From contig CAJYDM010000004.1 of assembly GCA_913757435.1 (NCBI GenBank), forward strand, positions 186,001-250,000: a stretch of DNA of 64,000 bases, read 5' to 3'. This document shows, piece after piece, positions 53,471 to 62,542 of this stretch (positions are counted from its first letter, which is position 1; every line of letters starts with the position of its first letter). The notes below the pieces were generated by a model. It saw nothing but the letters and a program-made list of their open reading frames with translations, was not told the DNA's origin and searched no databases. Source of the DNA: Syntrophomonas sp. DTU019. Lineage in GTDB: Bacteria; Bacillota; Syntrophomonadia; Syntrophomonadales; Syntrophomonadaceae. The position numbers and the translations under genes are program-made.

Positions 53471-53593
53471 CTATATGAAGTTTATTTCCTCATTTGCCAC
53501 GGCGAGCGATAAAACCATTATGGCTTCAACAGTATTGTTGGATCGTCTGGCAATCAAGCTCAAGATGTCGCCAGTTTGAACGGTATAAAGCAT
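53471..53593 (-). CDS. 40-residue single-LysM microprotein
   Basis: ATG 53593 follows AAGGAGGGGGAGCA, a very strong ribosome site, and the frame runs to TAG at 53471. The product begins MLYTVQTGDILSLIARRSN and continues TVEAIMVLSLA. This is a LysM fold (YTVQ-GD-L-IA-R and the TVEAI helix 2), which normally binds N-acetylglucosamine in peptidoglycan or chitin. No signal peptide, so it would stay in the cytoplasm unless exported in another way. The second half of the motif (usually N-ANP-I) is degenerate. It could also be the remnant of a larger LysM protein. Confidence 0.7.
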   Translation of the reverse strand: MLYTVQTGDILSLIARRSNNTVEAIMVLSLAVANEEINFI

Positions 53594-53841
53594 TGCTCCC
53601 CCTCCTTATCATCTATGGTATTCAAAGAGCAGTTAAGTTAGAAATGGACCTGTAGAAAGGTAAGCAAGCCATGCTGGGTTTTTTGACAGGTTTGCTTCCT
53701 TGCCCTGCCAGTCTTTACCGAAGCATGCCGGAACAGCGACAAGCCTTCTGGTTTAATAAGGGGGAGGAATATCGGCACCGATCGAGGAATGGCTTAAAAA
53801 GACCTTCAATCTGCAAAATCAATATATTTGTCTAACAAAAT

Positions 53842-53868
53842 TGTAACTTTTTGATATCCTTAAGCGTT
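53842..53868 (+). promoter_or_regulatory. Possible ECF-sigma autoregulatory promoter
   Basis: TGTAAC and CGTT at 17-base spacing, about 20 bases before the sigma gene, resemble the AAC/CGT promoters used by SigW/SigM-type factors. Confidence 0.4.
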
Positions 53869-53887
53869 GTTCTAGTGAGGGAGGGTG

Positions 53888-54391
53888 ATGATGAAAGGTG
53901 ATTCTTTGGAAGCCTTATATATGGCTTATATGAATGACATCTATCATTATTTGCTCAAACTCTGTCATCACCCCCAAACCGCAGAGGATCTCGTTCAGGA
54001 AACCTTTGTGCGAGCCTACGACGGTCTGGAAAGTTATAGCGGGGAGAGGGCGCGCCCCTGGCTTTTCAAAACAGCGCATAACGCTTACATCGATTGGTAC
54101 CGCCGTGAGAGTCGGCAGATCCAAACTGATCCCCACTTGCTAGCGCAGGTGAGCCAGACTACTGATAATGGACCTGAGGCTGAGTACCTGCAAAGGGAGC
54201 AAATTCGATCATGGCTGGCCGCCACCAGTAATCTGGGTGAAAAATGTCGTCAGTCTTTGATACTCAGGGATTACTACGGTTTCTCCTATCAGGAGATAGC
54301 CGATATATTGGGCTTAAGTTTGGCCAACGTGAAGGTGACCCTTTACCGGGCCAGAAAGGTCATCAACGAGGTGATGAAAGATGAATTGTGA
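53888..54391 (+). CDS. ECF-type RNA polymerase sigma factor
   Basis: About 167 residues. Region 2 (about 12-80): YMNDIYHYLLKLCHHPQTAEDLVQETFVRAY and ARPWLFKTAHNAYIDWYRR. Region 4 (about 115-160): LILRDYYGFSYQEIADILG and LANVKVTLYRARK. ATG 53888 or 53891 after GGGAGGGTG. Overlaps the anti-sigma gene by 11 bases. Confidence 0.93.
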   Translation: MMKGDSLEALYMAYMNDIYHYLLKLCHHPQTAEDLVQETFVRAYDGLESYSGERARPWLFKTAHNAYIDWYRRESRQIQTDPHLLAQVSQTTDNGPEAEYLQREQIRSWLAATSNLGEKCRQSLILRDYYGFSYQEIADILGLSLANVKVTLYRARKVINEVMKDEL

Positions 54392-55637
54392 GCAATTTCG
54401 AAGTATCAGAAACCGCTATTTGGCGGGGAGTATCACCGCAGCCGAGGAGGAAGCTGTCGAGTCTCATCTGGCACAATGTGCAGATTGTCGGGGTTTAATA
54501 GATGAAGAAATGGACCGCATTGAGAGAGCAGTCCGTTTGACCAGTCGAAATGGTGGCAACCAAGCCACTGGGCTGGATGACAAGCGGCAGCAAAATATTT
54601 TGCGCCGGGCCAAATACAAAAACCGGTTCAGCATAGCCATTTTTCTATTGATCCTTTTCATATTTTTAAATACTGCCGGAGTAATATTGTCGAGTTTGTA
54701 TTATACCTGGGGAGAAGAGGATTCACGGCTTTTCAAAACACAGAAAACGGCTGCTCTGTTGACCGAATTCACCTTTCCCAATGTAACCGTACCGGCACCC
54801 AGTTCCCCTTTCCCGGTGGGTCTCACCGGTGCCGGTTGGGGGCATAGCAGTCTTGAAATCAAACCGTATTTTGTAGCCCAGAGCAATTATGCCATGCACA
54901 AGCGGATAGGCAAAAAGGATTATGGCATAGGGCATCTCAACATTAACCAGCTATTGTCGGCTATGAACGTGAATTGGCAGTGGCAGGATGGCAGCTTCCA
55001 AGACTACCTCTTTTTTATCCATCCTGAACAATTGGATAATATTGAATTTACTGAGACCAGAATACACCTCAGAAATAATGCCCAACCCGTCTGGGAAGCC
55101 TTGCAGGCCTTGCCGGAGGGAACTGTGGCTGAAATGTCACTGTCATTCAATCGCACCTTTACCATCGATGAGATCAGGCATATTTGGGCTGATTACGATA
55201 TGGATATCACCTGGTATGCCGTATCTACAGGCCTGGAAGTTAATCCGCAGTACAATCATGACCGCAGGGCTCCTTTGTCCGCTTTCCATGGGGTTTGGGG
55301 TCTGCCTGAAAACTCGCGCAATATTCTGGCGGGTAATGCCACCATAAAGGATGATGCCGCAGTCCTAGAGAACCACTTGCTGAAATCAATGCAGTTTCTC
55401 ATTCAGAATGAAGCCATAGCCAAGCGTATTTTTCGCGGTGAAGCAGATTTCTTGCAGCTCCCCGCAAGATACGAATATATACAATCCAATGGCGTAAACG
55501 TTTACGGGGTGGTGGTCACCGGCCCCAGTCGGGAACTGTTCAAGCTTCAGGAATTGGATTTCGTGCATTCACCCGGCTTAGGAGAGGTCAGATTATGGAA
55601 CTGGTTCGACCGTAGTTACCAGGGGGAGATGTATTAG
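54381..55637 (+). CDS. Zinc-finger anti-sigma factor with extracytoplasmic sensor
   Basis: 418 residues. N-terminal ZAS-type motif H-X3-C-X2-C (HLAQCADC) in the first 40 residues, which should bind the sigma factor. One membrane helix at about 75-98 (FSIAIFLLILFIFLNTAGVI) is followed by a ~310-residue outer domain that resembles the sigma-factor regulator pair Sigma_reg_N/Sigma_reg_C (MSLSFNRTFTIDEI, DITWYAVSTG). ATG 54381 overlaps the sigma gene, with GAGGTGATG upstream. The signal is unknown; the envelope is the likely source. Confidence 0.88.
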   Translation: MNCEQFRSIRNRYLAGSITAAEEEAVESHLAQCADCRGLIDEEMDRIERAVRLTSRNGGNQATGLDDKRQQNILRRAKYKNRFSIAIFLLILFIFLNTAGVILSSLYYTWGEEDSRLFKTQKTAALLTEFTFPNVTVPAPSSPFPVGLTGAGWGHSSLEIKPYFVAQSNYAMHKRIGKKDYGIGHLNINQLLSAMNVNWQWQDGSFQDYLFFIHPEQLDNIEFTETRIHLRNNAQPVWEALQALPEGTVAEMSLSFNRTFTIDEIRHIWADYDMDITWYAVSTGLEVNPQYNHDRRAPLSAFHGVWGLPENSRNILAGNATIKDDAAVLENHLLKSMQFLIQNEAIAKRIFRGEADFLQLPARYEYIQSNGVNVYGVVVTGPSRELFKLQELDFVHSPGLGEVRLWNWFDRSYQGEMY

Positions 55638-55884
55638 TCCAGCAGCATATGAACGGTAATCGGGGGTAAACATGAGATCTTAAAGGTAAATATAAACCTG
55701 GACGGGTAGATTCAGACCATTGAAGTATTAAATCAATCATAATTAAGCACAATGCCTGAGGATGGTTACCGGAACAACAATATGGCCGGAGCCGTCCTAT
55801 TTGTTGTGTGAAATAACAGATTTGTGGGAAAATAAGGAATGTGTAAGGTGTTAGAGAATTGCATAGAAAAAGGAGAGGTTTCTC

Positions 55885-57000
55885 ATCAACATAAAAACTA
55901 AAAGAGACTTGATGCTCTTAATCGCTTATGCAGCCGTGTTAATACTGGTGGTGATCAATTTCGGTCCTATAATGCAGGCCCTGGGGCGGTTCGTGGGTTT
56001 ATTCAAATCTCTGTTCATCGGCATAGCTATTGCCTTTATCCTGCACAAGCCGTGTCAATATATCGAACGGATTATGAGAAATACGGTCCTTAAAAATTGC
56101 AAACCCGCTATAATTCGAGGCTTGGCGGTGCTCAAAACCTATTTTCTGGCTATGCTGGTAATTGTTATTCTGATGCTCTTCATTATCCCCCAATTGATCG
56201 AGAGTGTACGTCTATTTGCTTCAAATATCGGATCGTATCTGGAAAACACCCAGGGCATGCTGAACCAGGCCGCCAATCTGCTGCAGATTACCCATGTCGA
56301 TCTGTCTGACCTGACTGATCGCCTCTACCAGTTCTTAAATCAGTATACTGCCAATCTGGGCGGCCTTTTTGCCGGTATAATCGGTGTGACAGCCGGTATA
56401 TTCGGTTTTCTGGCCAACCTGGTTTTGGCTATGATTTTCTCCATTTACCTGTTAGCCAGCCGGGAGAGTATTCTGGGCAATTGCCGTGCTGTAAGCCAGG
56501 CCTATCTGCCTCACCAGATATATGAAAAAGCTCGTTATGTGTACCAGATCACTGTGGACACCTTTGACAAATATGTGTACGGTCAACTGACTGAGGCGGT
56601 TATTCTAGGCGTGCTCACTTTCATCGGTATGCTCATTTTCAGTTTCGATTATCCACTGATGATCGGCACTCTGATCGGTGTCACCGCGCTGGTGCCGATT
56701 ATCGGCACCTATGTAGGTGGCCTGATAGCTTTTCTAGTTCTGCTCATGGTCTCACCGCTTAAGGCCTTATGGTTTCTGGTATTCTTGGTAATCCTGCAGC
56801 AGCTGGAAAACAACCTAATCTATCCCCGGGTGGTTGGAGATAGTCTGGGACTCCCCGGTATTTGGGTGCTGCTGGCAGCAATTGTAGGAGGCGGTCTGGG
56901 CGGCCCCTTGGGAATACTGCTCGGTGTGCCATTGGCTACTGTCTTATATAAGCTGCTGAAAAATGATGTCAAACATAGAGTGTCGGTTGAAGAGGTGTGA
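55885..57000 (+). CDS. AI-2E family transporter, probable ATC start
   Basis: About 372 residues, eight helices. The family core is visible: LAMIFSIYLLASRESI, ITVDTFDKYVYGQLTEAVILG, VTALVPIIGTYVGGLIAF, QQLENNLIYPRVVGDSLGL. Members include TqsA (quorum signal export) and Na+/H+ antiporter-like proteins, so the substrate is open. The first canonical starts are TTG 55909 and ATG 55912, which have no site. AAGGAG (55870-55875) precedes ATC 55885 at 9 bases and gives (M)NIKTKRDLMLLIAYA, the usual basic start of the family. Confidence 0.87.
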   Translation: MNIKTKRDLMLLIAYAAVLILVVINFGPIMQALGRFVGLFKSLFIGIAIAFILHKPCQYIERIMRNTVLKNCKPAIIRGLAVLKTYFLAMLVIVILMLFIIPQLIESVRLFASNIGSYLENTQGMLNQAANLLQITHVDLSDLTDRLYQFLNQYTANLGGLFAGIIGVTAGIFGFLANLVLAMIFSIYLLASRESILGNCRAVSQAYLPHQIYEKARYVYQITVDTFDKYVYGQLTEAVILGVLTFIGMLIFSFDYPLMIGTLIGVTALVPIIGTYVGGLIAFLVLLMVSPLKALWFLVFLVILQQLENNLIYPRVVGDSLGLPGIWVLLAAIVGGGLGGPLGILLGVPLATVLYKLLKNDVKHRVSVEEV

Positions 57001-57131
57001 AAGCGGAGGTGTGATGTTCCTTCCCGATAACCAATATCATTCCCGGGACTAACTCATAAACCCGGTGTTCGCACAGGCCCCCAACCTGTATCGCACGGCA
57101 TCAGGAGAAAACGCTGGTAAGTCAAGGCAGT

Positions 57132-57698
57132 TTAAAACAACTGATCATATTTTGTGAACTCTCCGCTAGGTTGCTTTATAGTAACAAATCCGCCGGAACG
57201 TCCGTATTTGACAGCCTGAATCTCGGCTATGGCTGCCAGGGCGATTTCTGCCGGCATGTCTCCCCCCAGATCAAGGCCGATGGGGATGTGCACCTTATCG
57301 AATGAGTGCCTGTCTGTACCCTGTGCTTCCAGAGCACTGAAGTATGCGGTGACCTTTCTCTTGTTGCCCATAATCCCTATATAACGGGCTGTAGAATCGA
57401 TAACCGCCAGCAGGGCGTCTTTATCGAATTCATGGTGGTGGCTGAGCAGGACTATGCTGGTGGAAGAGGTAATGTGGCATTTCTTAAGAAGTTCAACGAT
57501 GTCGCCAATAAGCAGGTCATCGGCGTCAGGGAACCTCTCCCGGTTCAATGACTCAGGATCATTATCTATCATAGTAATGCTATAGCTCAGTGCTGCAGCA
57601 AATTTATAAAGGTTATAAGCCACATTGCCAGATCCCACTATGATCAAAGGGTCGCCATTCACTGACCTATCAGTGAACCCGCTGTATGCCTCTTCCAT
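57132..57698 (-). CDS. XdhC-like Rossmann protein
   Basis: 188 residues from ATG 57698 (AGGAGG at 7 bases). Only the C-terminal XdhC_C Rossmann part is present: LIIVGSGNVAYNLYKFAAAL, DNDPESLNRERFP, VLLSHHHEFDKDAL, YIGIMGNKRKV, PIGLDLGGDMPAEIALAAIAEI. XdhC proteins bind and sulfurate molybdenum cofactor before insertion in xanthine dehydrogenase-type enzymes. The N-terminal CoxI/XdhC module is missing. Near the AOR operon and on the same strand. Confidence 0.85.
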   Translation of the reverse strand: MEEAYSGFTDRSVNGDPLIIVGSGNVAYNLYKFAAALSYSITMIDNDPESLNRERFPDADDLLIGDIVELLKKCHITSSTSIVLLSHHHEFDKDALLAVIDSTARYIGIMGNKRKVTAYFSALEAQGTDRHSFDKVHIPIGLDLGGDMPAEIALAAIAEIQAVKYGRSGGFVTIKQPSGEFTKYDQLF

Positions 57699-57863
57699 GC
57701 CAAGTCCTCCTAATAGTATCATTACAAACAGGTATGTTATAAATATTATTCCTCGGCTTTAGAATATGTCTGGACGTTAATTTAATATTAACCGAAATTT
57801 CTGGCTTTCGGCAGATGTTTTAATAAATTGGCACTCAATTCCAGATCTCAATACTATATATAA

Positions 57864-57896
57864 AGCCAGCAGAATCCATGGAGGATTCTGCTGGCT
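57864..57896 (-). terminator. Terminator after the GGCT-like gene
   Basis: AGCCAGCAGAATCC and GGATTCTGCTGGCT form a perfect 14-bp stem; the minus strand continues TTTATATATAG. Confidence 0.8.
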
Positions 57897-57927
57897 CGAC
57901 TATTTAGCGCTGTTTTTATAATTGTAT

Positions 57928-58293
57928 TCACTGCCCGCGCCAGGGCTGCGCTTCAAAAGGCACCTTGTTCTGTCTATTTACCGGACCTTTCCAAACATAT
58001 ACATAAGCCCGGGTAGTCTTGCCATCCTCGGTGAGGATCGATATCCGTTTGCGATCATAAAGTGAACCCTTATCCTCCAGGACATCGATCCTACGCAAAG
58101 CCTTCCGGTCTATGCCAAATATCTCCCCTTTTACCTGTTCCCCTGGCTCAGGAATAATTCCAGGATAACCGCCCAGATTGTAAAGGGCGTAACCGGTAAT
58201 TAGACCCCTGCCCAGGAACTTATGTATTCCAAGGAATTCTTTATGATAGCAGCCCCCTCTCATCAAGGTGCCGTATACAAACACTCTGATCAT
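57928..58293 (-). CDS. Gamma-glutamylcyclotransferase-like protein (AIG2/GGCT fold)
   Basis: 121 residues. N-terminal RVFVYGTLMRGGCYHKEFLG is the substrate-loop signature (YGTL-RG). GGYPGIIPEPGEQVKGEIFGI and IDVLEDKGSLYDRKRI follow, with a Glu at the usual catalytic position. Enzymes of this fold cleave gamma-glutamyl amines or peptides, and the real substrate is not predictable. AAGGAG precedes ATG 58293. Confidence 0.88.
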   Translation of the reverse strand: MIRVFVYGTLMRGGCYHKEFLGIHKFLGRGLITGYALYNLGGYPGIIPEPGEQVKGEIFGIDRKALRRIDVLEDKGSLYDRKRISILTEDGKTTRAYVYVWKGPVNRQNKVPFEAQPWRGQ

Positions 58294-58315
58294 GCTTCCT
58301 TACTCCTTTGGTTCA

Positions 58316-58476
58316 AGTATACGACCGTCCGACTCTGGATGCGACATTGTCGAGAATGTTCTTATGCGACACAAGCAGATCCTTTTGCTGCATATAGCTG
58401 ATCCGTCCGGTGCGCCCGGTCCAATCCTTCCCGCCCAGCTCAATTCTGCCCTTATCAGGAACGATCAGGGGGATTG
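58316..58476 (-). pseudogene. Remnant of an ABC transporter ATPase
   Basis: The minus strand encodes VPDKGRIELGGKDWTG, then RISYMQQKDLLVSHKNILDN and a stop. This is the segment around the Q-loop of a NitT/TauT-type ABC ATPase (strand before the Q-loop, MQQ, then LLP-type and ILDNV). The P-loop, signature and Walker B parts are absent and there is no start. It lies between the ThiF-like and GGCT genes. Confidence 0.65.
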
Positions 58477-58529
58477 AATGACTTCTACGTCCAGTCTTCC
58501 TGGTCGTAAAAACTCTGGGCTTTGGCGAA

Positions 58530-59936
58530 CTATCGTTTTGCGCATATGGGGCAATCAGGATCTTTTTCGGTGTGGAATATCTCGAATTGGGCTTCCAGGG
58601 CATCATAAGCCAATATCGAGTCAAACAGTATGGTGCCTGTTTTGGTAAGGCATTTGCAGGCCTCACAACCCTGGATGGTTCCCAGCACACCTGCAACCGG
58701 GCCCAGAATGCCCTCAGGCCCGTATTTGGCATTGCAGTCGAGTGCTGACCGGGCCGGGAACAGGCACTGGTAGCAGGTGCTGCGGGCAGCCATAATGGTT
58801 GTGGCGATGCCCTCGAAACCGTTTACCCCGGCTTCAACCAGGGGCTTATTAAGCAGTGCACAGGCCTCATTGATCAGGTATCGGGTAGACAGGTTGTCGA
58901 CACAGTCGACTAGCACATCGCAAGCAGATATGATATCCAGGGCATTGTCTTTAGTCAAACTGGTATTGTGCTTTATCAGATTAAGGTCAGGGTTCAGCTC
59001 GCGCAGAAATATCTCTGCGGAGTCTATCTTGGGTAATCCCAGACGGGTTTCGCTGTGTAATATCTGACGGTTAAGGTTGGAGATATCCACCCGGTCATAA
59101 TCCACCAGGGCAATGGTTCCCACACCTGCTTGGGCCAGAGTGTAGAGCACTGGTGATCCCAAACCTCCGCTGCCCACCACCACAACCTGGCTCTGCGCCA
59201 GCTGGTGGGTATCAGCTGTTGTGATATAGCCAGGGGATGCTCCGGGGATTTCAGTGCTAAGGAAGGGGGACGCGATGCTGATGGGGCAGGCTTTTCTGCC
59301 CTCATAGCGGGCAAACCTCATAGTAAACAGGTCAAACTCCAACCCATACGCAGTGCAGTTCTCCAAACCGAGCAGAATTTTCACAACTTCCACTGCTGCC
59401 AGAGCCCCCAGCAAATTCGAGGAAAAGGTCGATTCTGCACCGCCATCAGGCATATTATGGCCTATTGACGTCTGGTGGTCCGGTCTGGGAAGGACCGCTC
59501 CCTGATCATCAGGGCGTTTTATAACCTGAAACCAGCCCTGCCAGCCTCGGTTAGCTGCTATGATAAGGGGCATCCATTGACCGTTGGGCTGATCATGGCT
59601 TTGAGCCAGATACTGAGGGCTTCCCTGAACAACCCTGACTGCGGCATCTCCGGGCAGGTTTTTCAACCCCGCTGGTACTGCTTGAATCTTAACCCCGGAG
59701 TTTAAAGCTCCAATCTGCTTGATCAAGGAGGACAGACCGTGCTCTTCAGCAAAGTCGCAATTGAGGATGCCTATTCCAGCGGCCGCCAGATAATAGAGCA
59801 AAAGAGCGCAGGACTCAACCGACTGCGCTTTGACAAAAACGGCTGAGTCCTCTAGCTTTTTCTGTCCTTCGATGCCGATTTCCGGCAGTATGATCTGCCG
59901 GTGATATCTTTCCATGCTTGGGTTATGCGGCAGCAT
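58530..59936 (-). CDS. Double ThiF/MoeB-like E1 protein (degenerate N-half, canonical C-half)
   Basis: 468 residues. The C-terminal ~250 are a full MoeB/ThiF adenylyltransferase: GSGGLGSPVLYTLAQAG, LVDYDRVDISNLNRQILH (adenylating Arg), DVLVDCVDNLSTRYLIN, CYQCLFP and a final CPIC, the two Cys pairs of the zinc site. The N-terminal ~210 begin like an E1 (MERYHRQIILPEIGIEGQKKLEDS) but then lack the Gly-rich ATP loop and catalytic Arg; they resemble an inactive E1 half including VEVVKILLGL. The arrangement recalls E1 enzymes made of one inactive and one active half. It probably activates a MoaD-type carrier for pterin-cofactor sulfuration. Cotranscribed with the AOR subunit genes. Confidence 0.83.
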   Translation of the reverse strand: MLPHNPSMERYHRQIILPEIGIEGQKKLEDSAVFVKAQSVESCALLLYYLAAAGIGILNCDFAEEHGLSSLIKQIGALNSGVKIQAVPAGLKNLPGDAAVRVVQGSPQYLAQSHDQPNGQWMPLIIAANRGWQGWFQVIKRPDDQGAVLPRPDHQTSIGHNMPDGGAESTFSSNLLGALAAVEVVKILLGLENCTAYGLEFDLFTMRFARYEGRKACPISIASPFLSTEIPGASPGYITTADTHQLAQSQVVVVGSGGLGSPVLYTLAQAGVGTIALVDYDRVDISNLNRQILHSETRLGLPKIDSAEIFLRELNPDLNLIKHNTSLTKDNALDIISACDVLVDCVDNLSTRYLINEACALLNKPLVEAGVNGFEGIATTIMAARSTCYQCLFPARSALDCNAKYGPEGILGPVAGVLGTIQGCEACKCLTKTGTILFDSILAYDALEAQFEIFHTEKDPDCPICAKR

Positions 59937-59987
59937 AATGTTCTGGCACCTACCCTGTCAGATATTGCAGTCCCACCTGCGGTCAAT

Positions 59988-60725
59988 CTAGCGGTGATAT
60001 CCACTAACCTTTACCGCAGCCTGCTTTCTGCGACATTCCTGGCAAAGCCCGAATTCAAGCGCCAATCCGCTTTTAGAGGCAATGTACTCCAACTGCTCCG
60101 GGGTGCCCACCGGCTGTCCGCATCTCTGGCAGCGCACCAAGGCAAAGTCTTTATTCCAGATGGTCCGGCGATCCTCACTTTCAGTCATAGCTATTGCTCC
60201 AGTGGGGCATATCTGGGCACAAGCTCCGCAGCCGATACAGGCTGTGGCGGCATCATCGTAAGGAGTGCCGATGCGCTTGTCAGTGCCGCGAAACACTGCC
60301 GCTATGGCACTGGAGCCCATTTCTTCACAGGCCTTGACGCACAGCCGGCACAGAATGCAGTTTTCTTCCTGATTCACATCAAGCCTAACCTCGGGACATT
60401 TATACTGTTCACGCAGTAGTTGCATAAATTCGCTATTAGGCGCTCTGCGATATAAGAGCCCGATAATATTACGGCGGATTCTTGCAATAGCCGGGGTTGA
60501 AGTGCTGACCTCAATCTCTTCGCTGATCGGGTAGGTGCAGGAGGCTACCAGACGGCTGGTGGCCCCGTTCTTGACCTCTACCATGCACATGCGGCACATG
60601 CCCTGCCCGCCAAAGGCCTCATGGTAGCAAAGGGTGGGGATATCAATGTCGTTTTGCCGGGCAGCCTCCAGAATCGTGATCCCTGGTTCCACCTCAACCG
60701 GTTTTTCATCTATAATAATCCTCAC
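59988..60725 (-). CDS. NuoG-N-like iron-sulfur subunit of the AOR complex
   Basis: 245 residues. Plant-type [2Fe-2S] site at about 33-66 (CYHEAFGGQGMCRMC...C). Two [4Fe-4S] ferredoxin motifs follow, CILCRLCVKAC and CIGCGACAQICP, and then a zinc-ribbon-like tail CQRCG...CQEC. It passes electrons between the NuoF-like flavoprotein and its partners. GTG 60725 after AGGAGG. 11 bases separate it from the NuoF-like gene. Confidence 0.88.
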   Translation of the reverse strand: MRIIIDEKPVEVEPGITILEAARQNDIDIPTLCYHEAFGGQGMCRMCMVEVKNGATSRLVASCTYPISEEIEVSTSTPAIARIRRNIIGLLYRRAPNSEFMQLLREQYKCPEVRLDVNQEENCILCRLCVKACEEMGSSAIAAVFRGTDKRIGTPYDDAATACIGCGACAQICPTGAIAMTESEDRRTIWNKDFALVRCQRCGQPVGTPEQLEYIASKSGLALEFGLCQECRRKQAAVKVSGYHR

Positions 60726-60736
60726 AATCCACCCTC

Positions 60737-62542
60737 CTATCTAACCAAAACCGCGTTAAAGCGGCAGTGGTTTATGCATTCGCCACAGCGTATACATTTA
60801 TTCTGGTCAATAATATGGGCCAATTTCTTTTCGCCGCTGATGGCATCGACCGGACAGTTCTTGGTGCACAAGCCGCATCCGGTGCAGGCTGCGGGATCGA
60901 TTTCAAACTCAGTCAATTCACGGCAGATTCCAGCCGGGCAGCGATGATCACGGATATGGGTCAGATATTCGGCTTTGAAATACCTCAGGGTGGAAAGCAC
61001 CGGATTGGCCGCGGTCCGCCCCAGGGCGCACAGCGAGGCATCCTGCATAGTTTGACTGATTTCTTCCAGATAAAGCAGGTCTTCTTCCCTGCCCTGACCG
61101 TGGCATATAGCCGTGAGGGTATCCAATAAGGCTTTGATGCCTTCCCGGCAGGGGGTGCATTTGCCGCAGGATTCCCCAGCTAGGAAATTTACATAGTAAC
61201 GAGCAATCTCGACCATACAGGTACGGTCATCCATGACTATAATGCCGCCCGATCCCATCATTGAGCCGGCTTCCAACAGGGAGTCAAAATCCACCTGCAA
61301 ATCCAGCCTGCTTTCAGGGATGCATCCCCCTGAGGGTCCGCCGGTCTGCACCGCTTTAAAGCTTCTGCCCCCGGGAATTCCGCCCCCGATGGTAAAAATA
61401 ATATCCCGCAGGGTTGTTCCCATGGGCACTTCTACCAGGCCGGTATTTACCACCTTGCCTACCAGGGAGAACACCTTGGTGCCTTTGCTGCCCGCAGTTC
61501 CCAAAGCAGCAAACTGTTCGGCACCGTTATTGATTATTACCGGAACATTGGCCCAGGTTTCAACATTATTGATAATGGTAGGCTGCCCCCACAAGCCCTT
61601 TTCGGTGGGAAAAACATACTTATCCCGGGGTTCCCCGACATTCCCCTCTATAGAGGCCATCAATGCCGTCTCTTCACCGCAAACAAAGGCGCCGCCTCCG
61701 CGGACTATTTCTATATCAAAACAAAGCTGGCTGCCCAGGATATTATTGCCCAAATAACCGTGGCGACGAGCACTGTCTATGGCTATGCCCAGGTTGGTCA
61801 CTGCCAGACTGTACTCGTCACGAACATATATAAAGCCCCGTGTGGCTCCAATGGCATAGGCACATATTATCATGCCTTCGACAACTGTATGAGGGTCGCC
61901 TTCCATTATGCTGCGATCCATGAAAGCCCCGGGATCGCCCTCGTCACCATTGCATATCACATATTTAGGCCGGGCTGCCTGTTCTGCTGCCGCCCGCCAC
62001 TTGATCCCGGTGGGAAAGCCTCCACCCCCGCGACCGCGCAGTCCGGCCGCAAGGATTTCCTCCACAACCCCAGTAGGCGTCATTTCCTGCAAGGCCTTGG
62101 CCAGGGCTTTATATCCATCCCGGGCGACATAATCATCTATGGAGGCAGGGTCAATTTCCCCGATATTGCGCAAGGCCAGTTTATGCTGTTTTTTATAGAA
62201 ATCTATTTGGTGATGTGATTTGACCCGTTTTTTGGTCTGGGGATCCCGATACAGCAAACGATCCAGCAACTCACCGTTTTTAATGGTCTTTTCAACTATA
62301 GCCGGGACATCACTGGCTTTTACCTGGCAGTAAGTGATGTCATCGGGCATTATCTTAACCAGAGGCCCTTTTTCACACCAGCCATTGCAGCCGGTGGGCT
62401 TGGTAAATGTTTTTACTGTTACTTCCGAATCTGTGAGCTGTTTCTTAAGGGACTGGTATACTTCCATGCTCCCATTGGCCAGGCATCCGGTTCCGCAGCA
62501 TACCAGTATCAGTTTGGAACCTAAATCATTTGCTGCTTGCAT
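60737..62542 (-). CDS. NuoF-like flavoprotein (NADH-binding, HndC/HydB type)
   Basis: 601 residues from ATG 62542. N-terminal thioredoxin-like [2Fe-2S] domain (CCGTGCLANG, CNGWCEKG). NuoF core: FMN loop GLRGRGGGGFPTG, NADH site GDEGDPGAFMDR and N3 cluster CGKCTPCREG. Two C-terminal [4Fe-4S] motifs, CTGCGLCTKNCP and CIRCGECINHC. This layout is that of bifurcating hydrogenase and Bfu-type enzymes. ATG 62542 lies 8 bases after GGAGG; the coding start overlaps the end of the NuoE-like gene. Confidence 0.93.
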   Translation of the reverse strand: MQAANDLGSKLILVCCGTGCLANGSMEVYQSLKKQLTDSEVTVKTFTKPTGCNGWCEKGPLVKIMPDDITYCQVKASDVPAIVEKTIKNGELLDRLLYRDPQTKKRVKSHHQIDFYKKQHKLALRNIGEIDPASIDDYVARDGYKALAKALQEMTPTGVVEEILAAGLRGRGGGGFPTGIKWRAAAEQAARPKYVICNGDEGDPGAFMDRSIMEGDPHTVVEGMIICAYAIGATRGFIYVRDEYSLAVTNLGIAIDSARRHGYLGNNILGSQLCFDIEIVRGGGAFVCGEETALMASIEGNVGEPRDKYVFPTEKGLWGQPTIINNVETWANVPVIINNGAEQFAALGTAGSKGTKVFSLVGKVVNTGLVEVPMGTTLRDIIFTIGGGIPGGRSFKAVQTGGPSGGCIPESRLDLQVDFDSLLEAGSMMGSGGIIVMDDRTCMVEIARYYVNFLAGESCGKCTPCREGIKALLDTLTAICHGQGREEDLLYLEEISQTMQDASLCALGRTAANPVLSTLRYFKAEYLTHIRDHRCPAGICRELTEFEIDPAACTGCGLCTKNCPVDAISGEKKLAHIIDQNKCIRCGECINHCRFNAVLVR

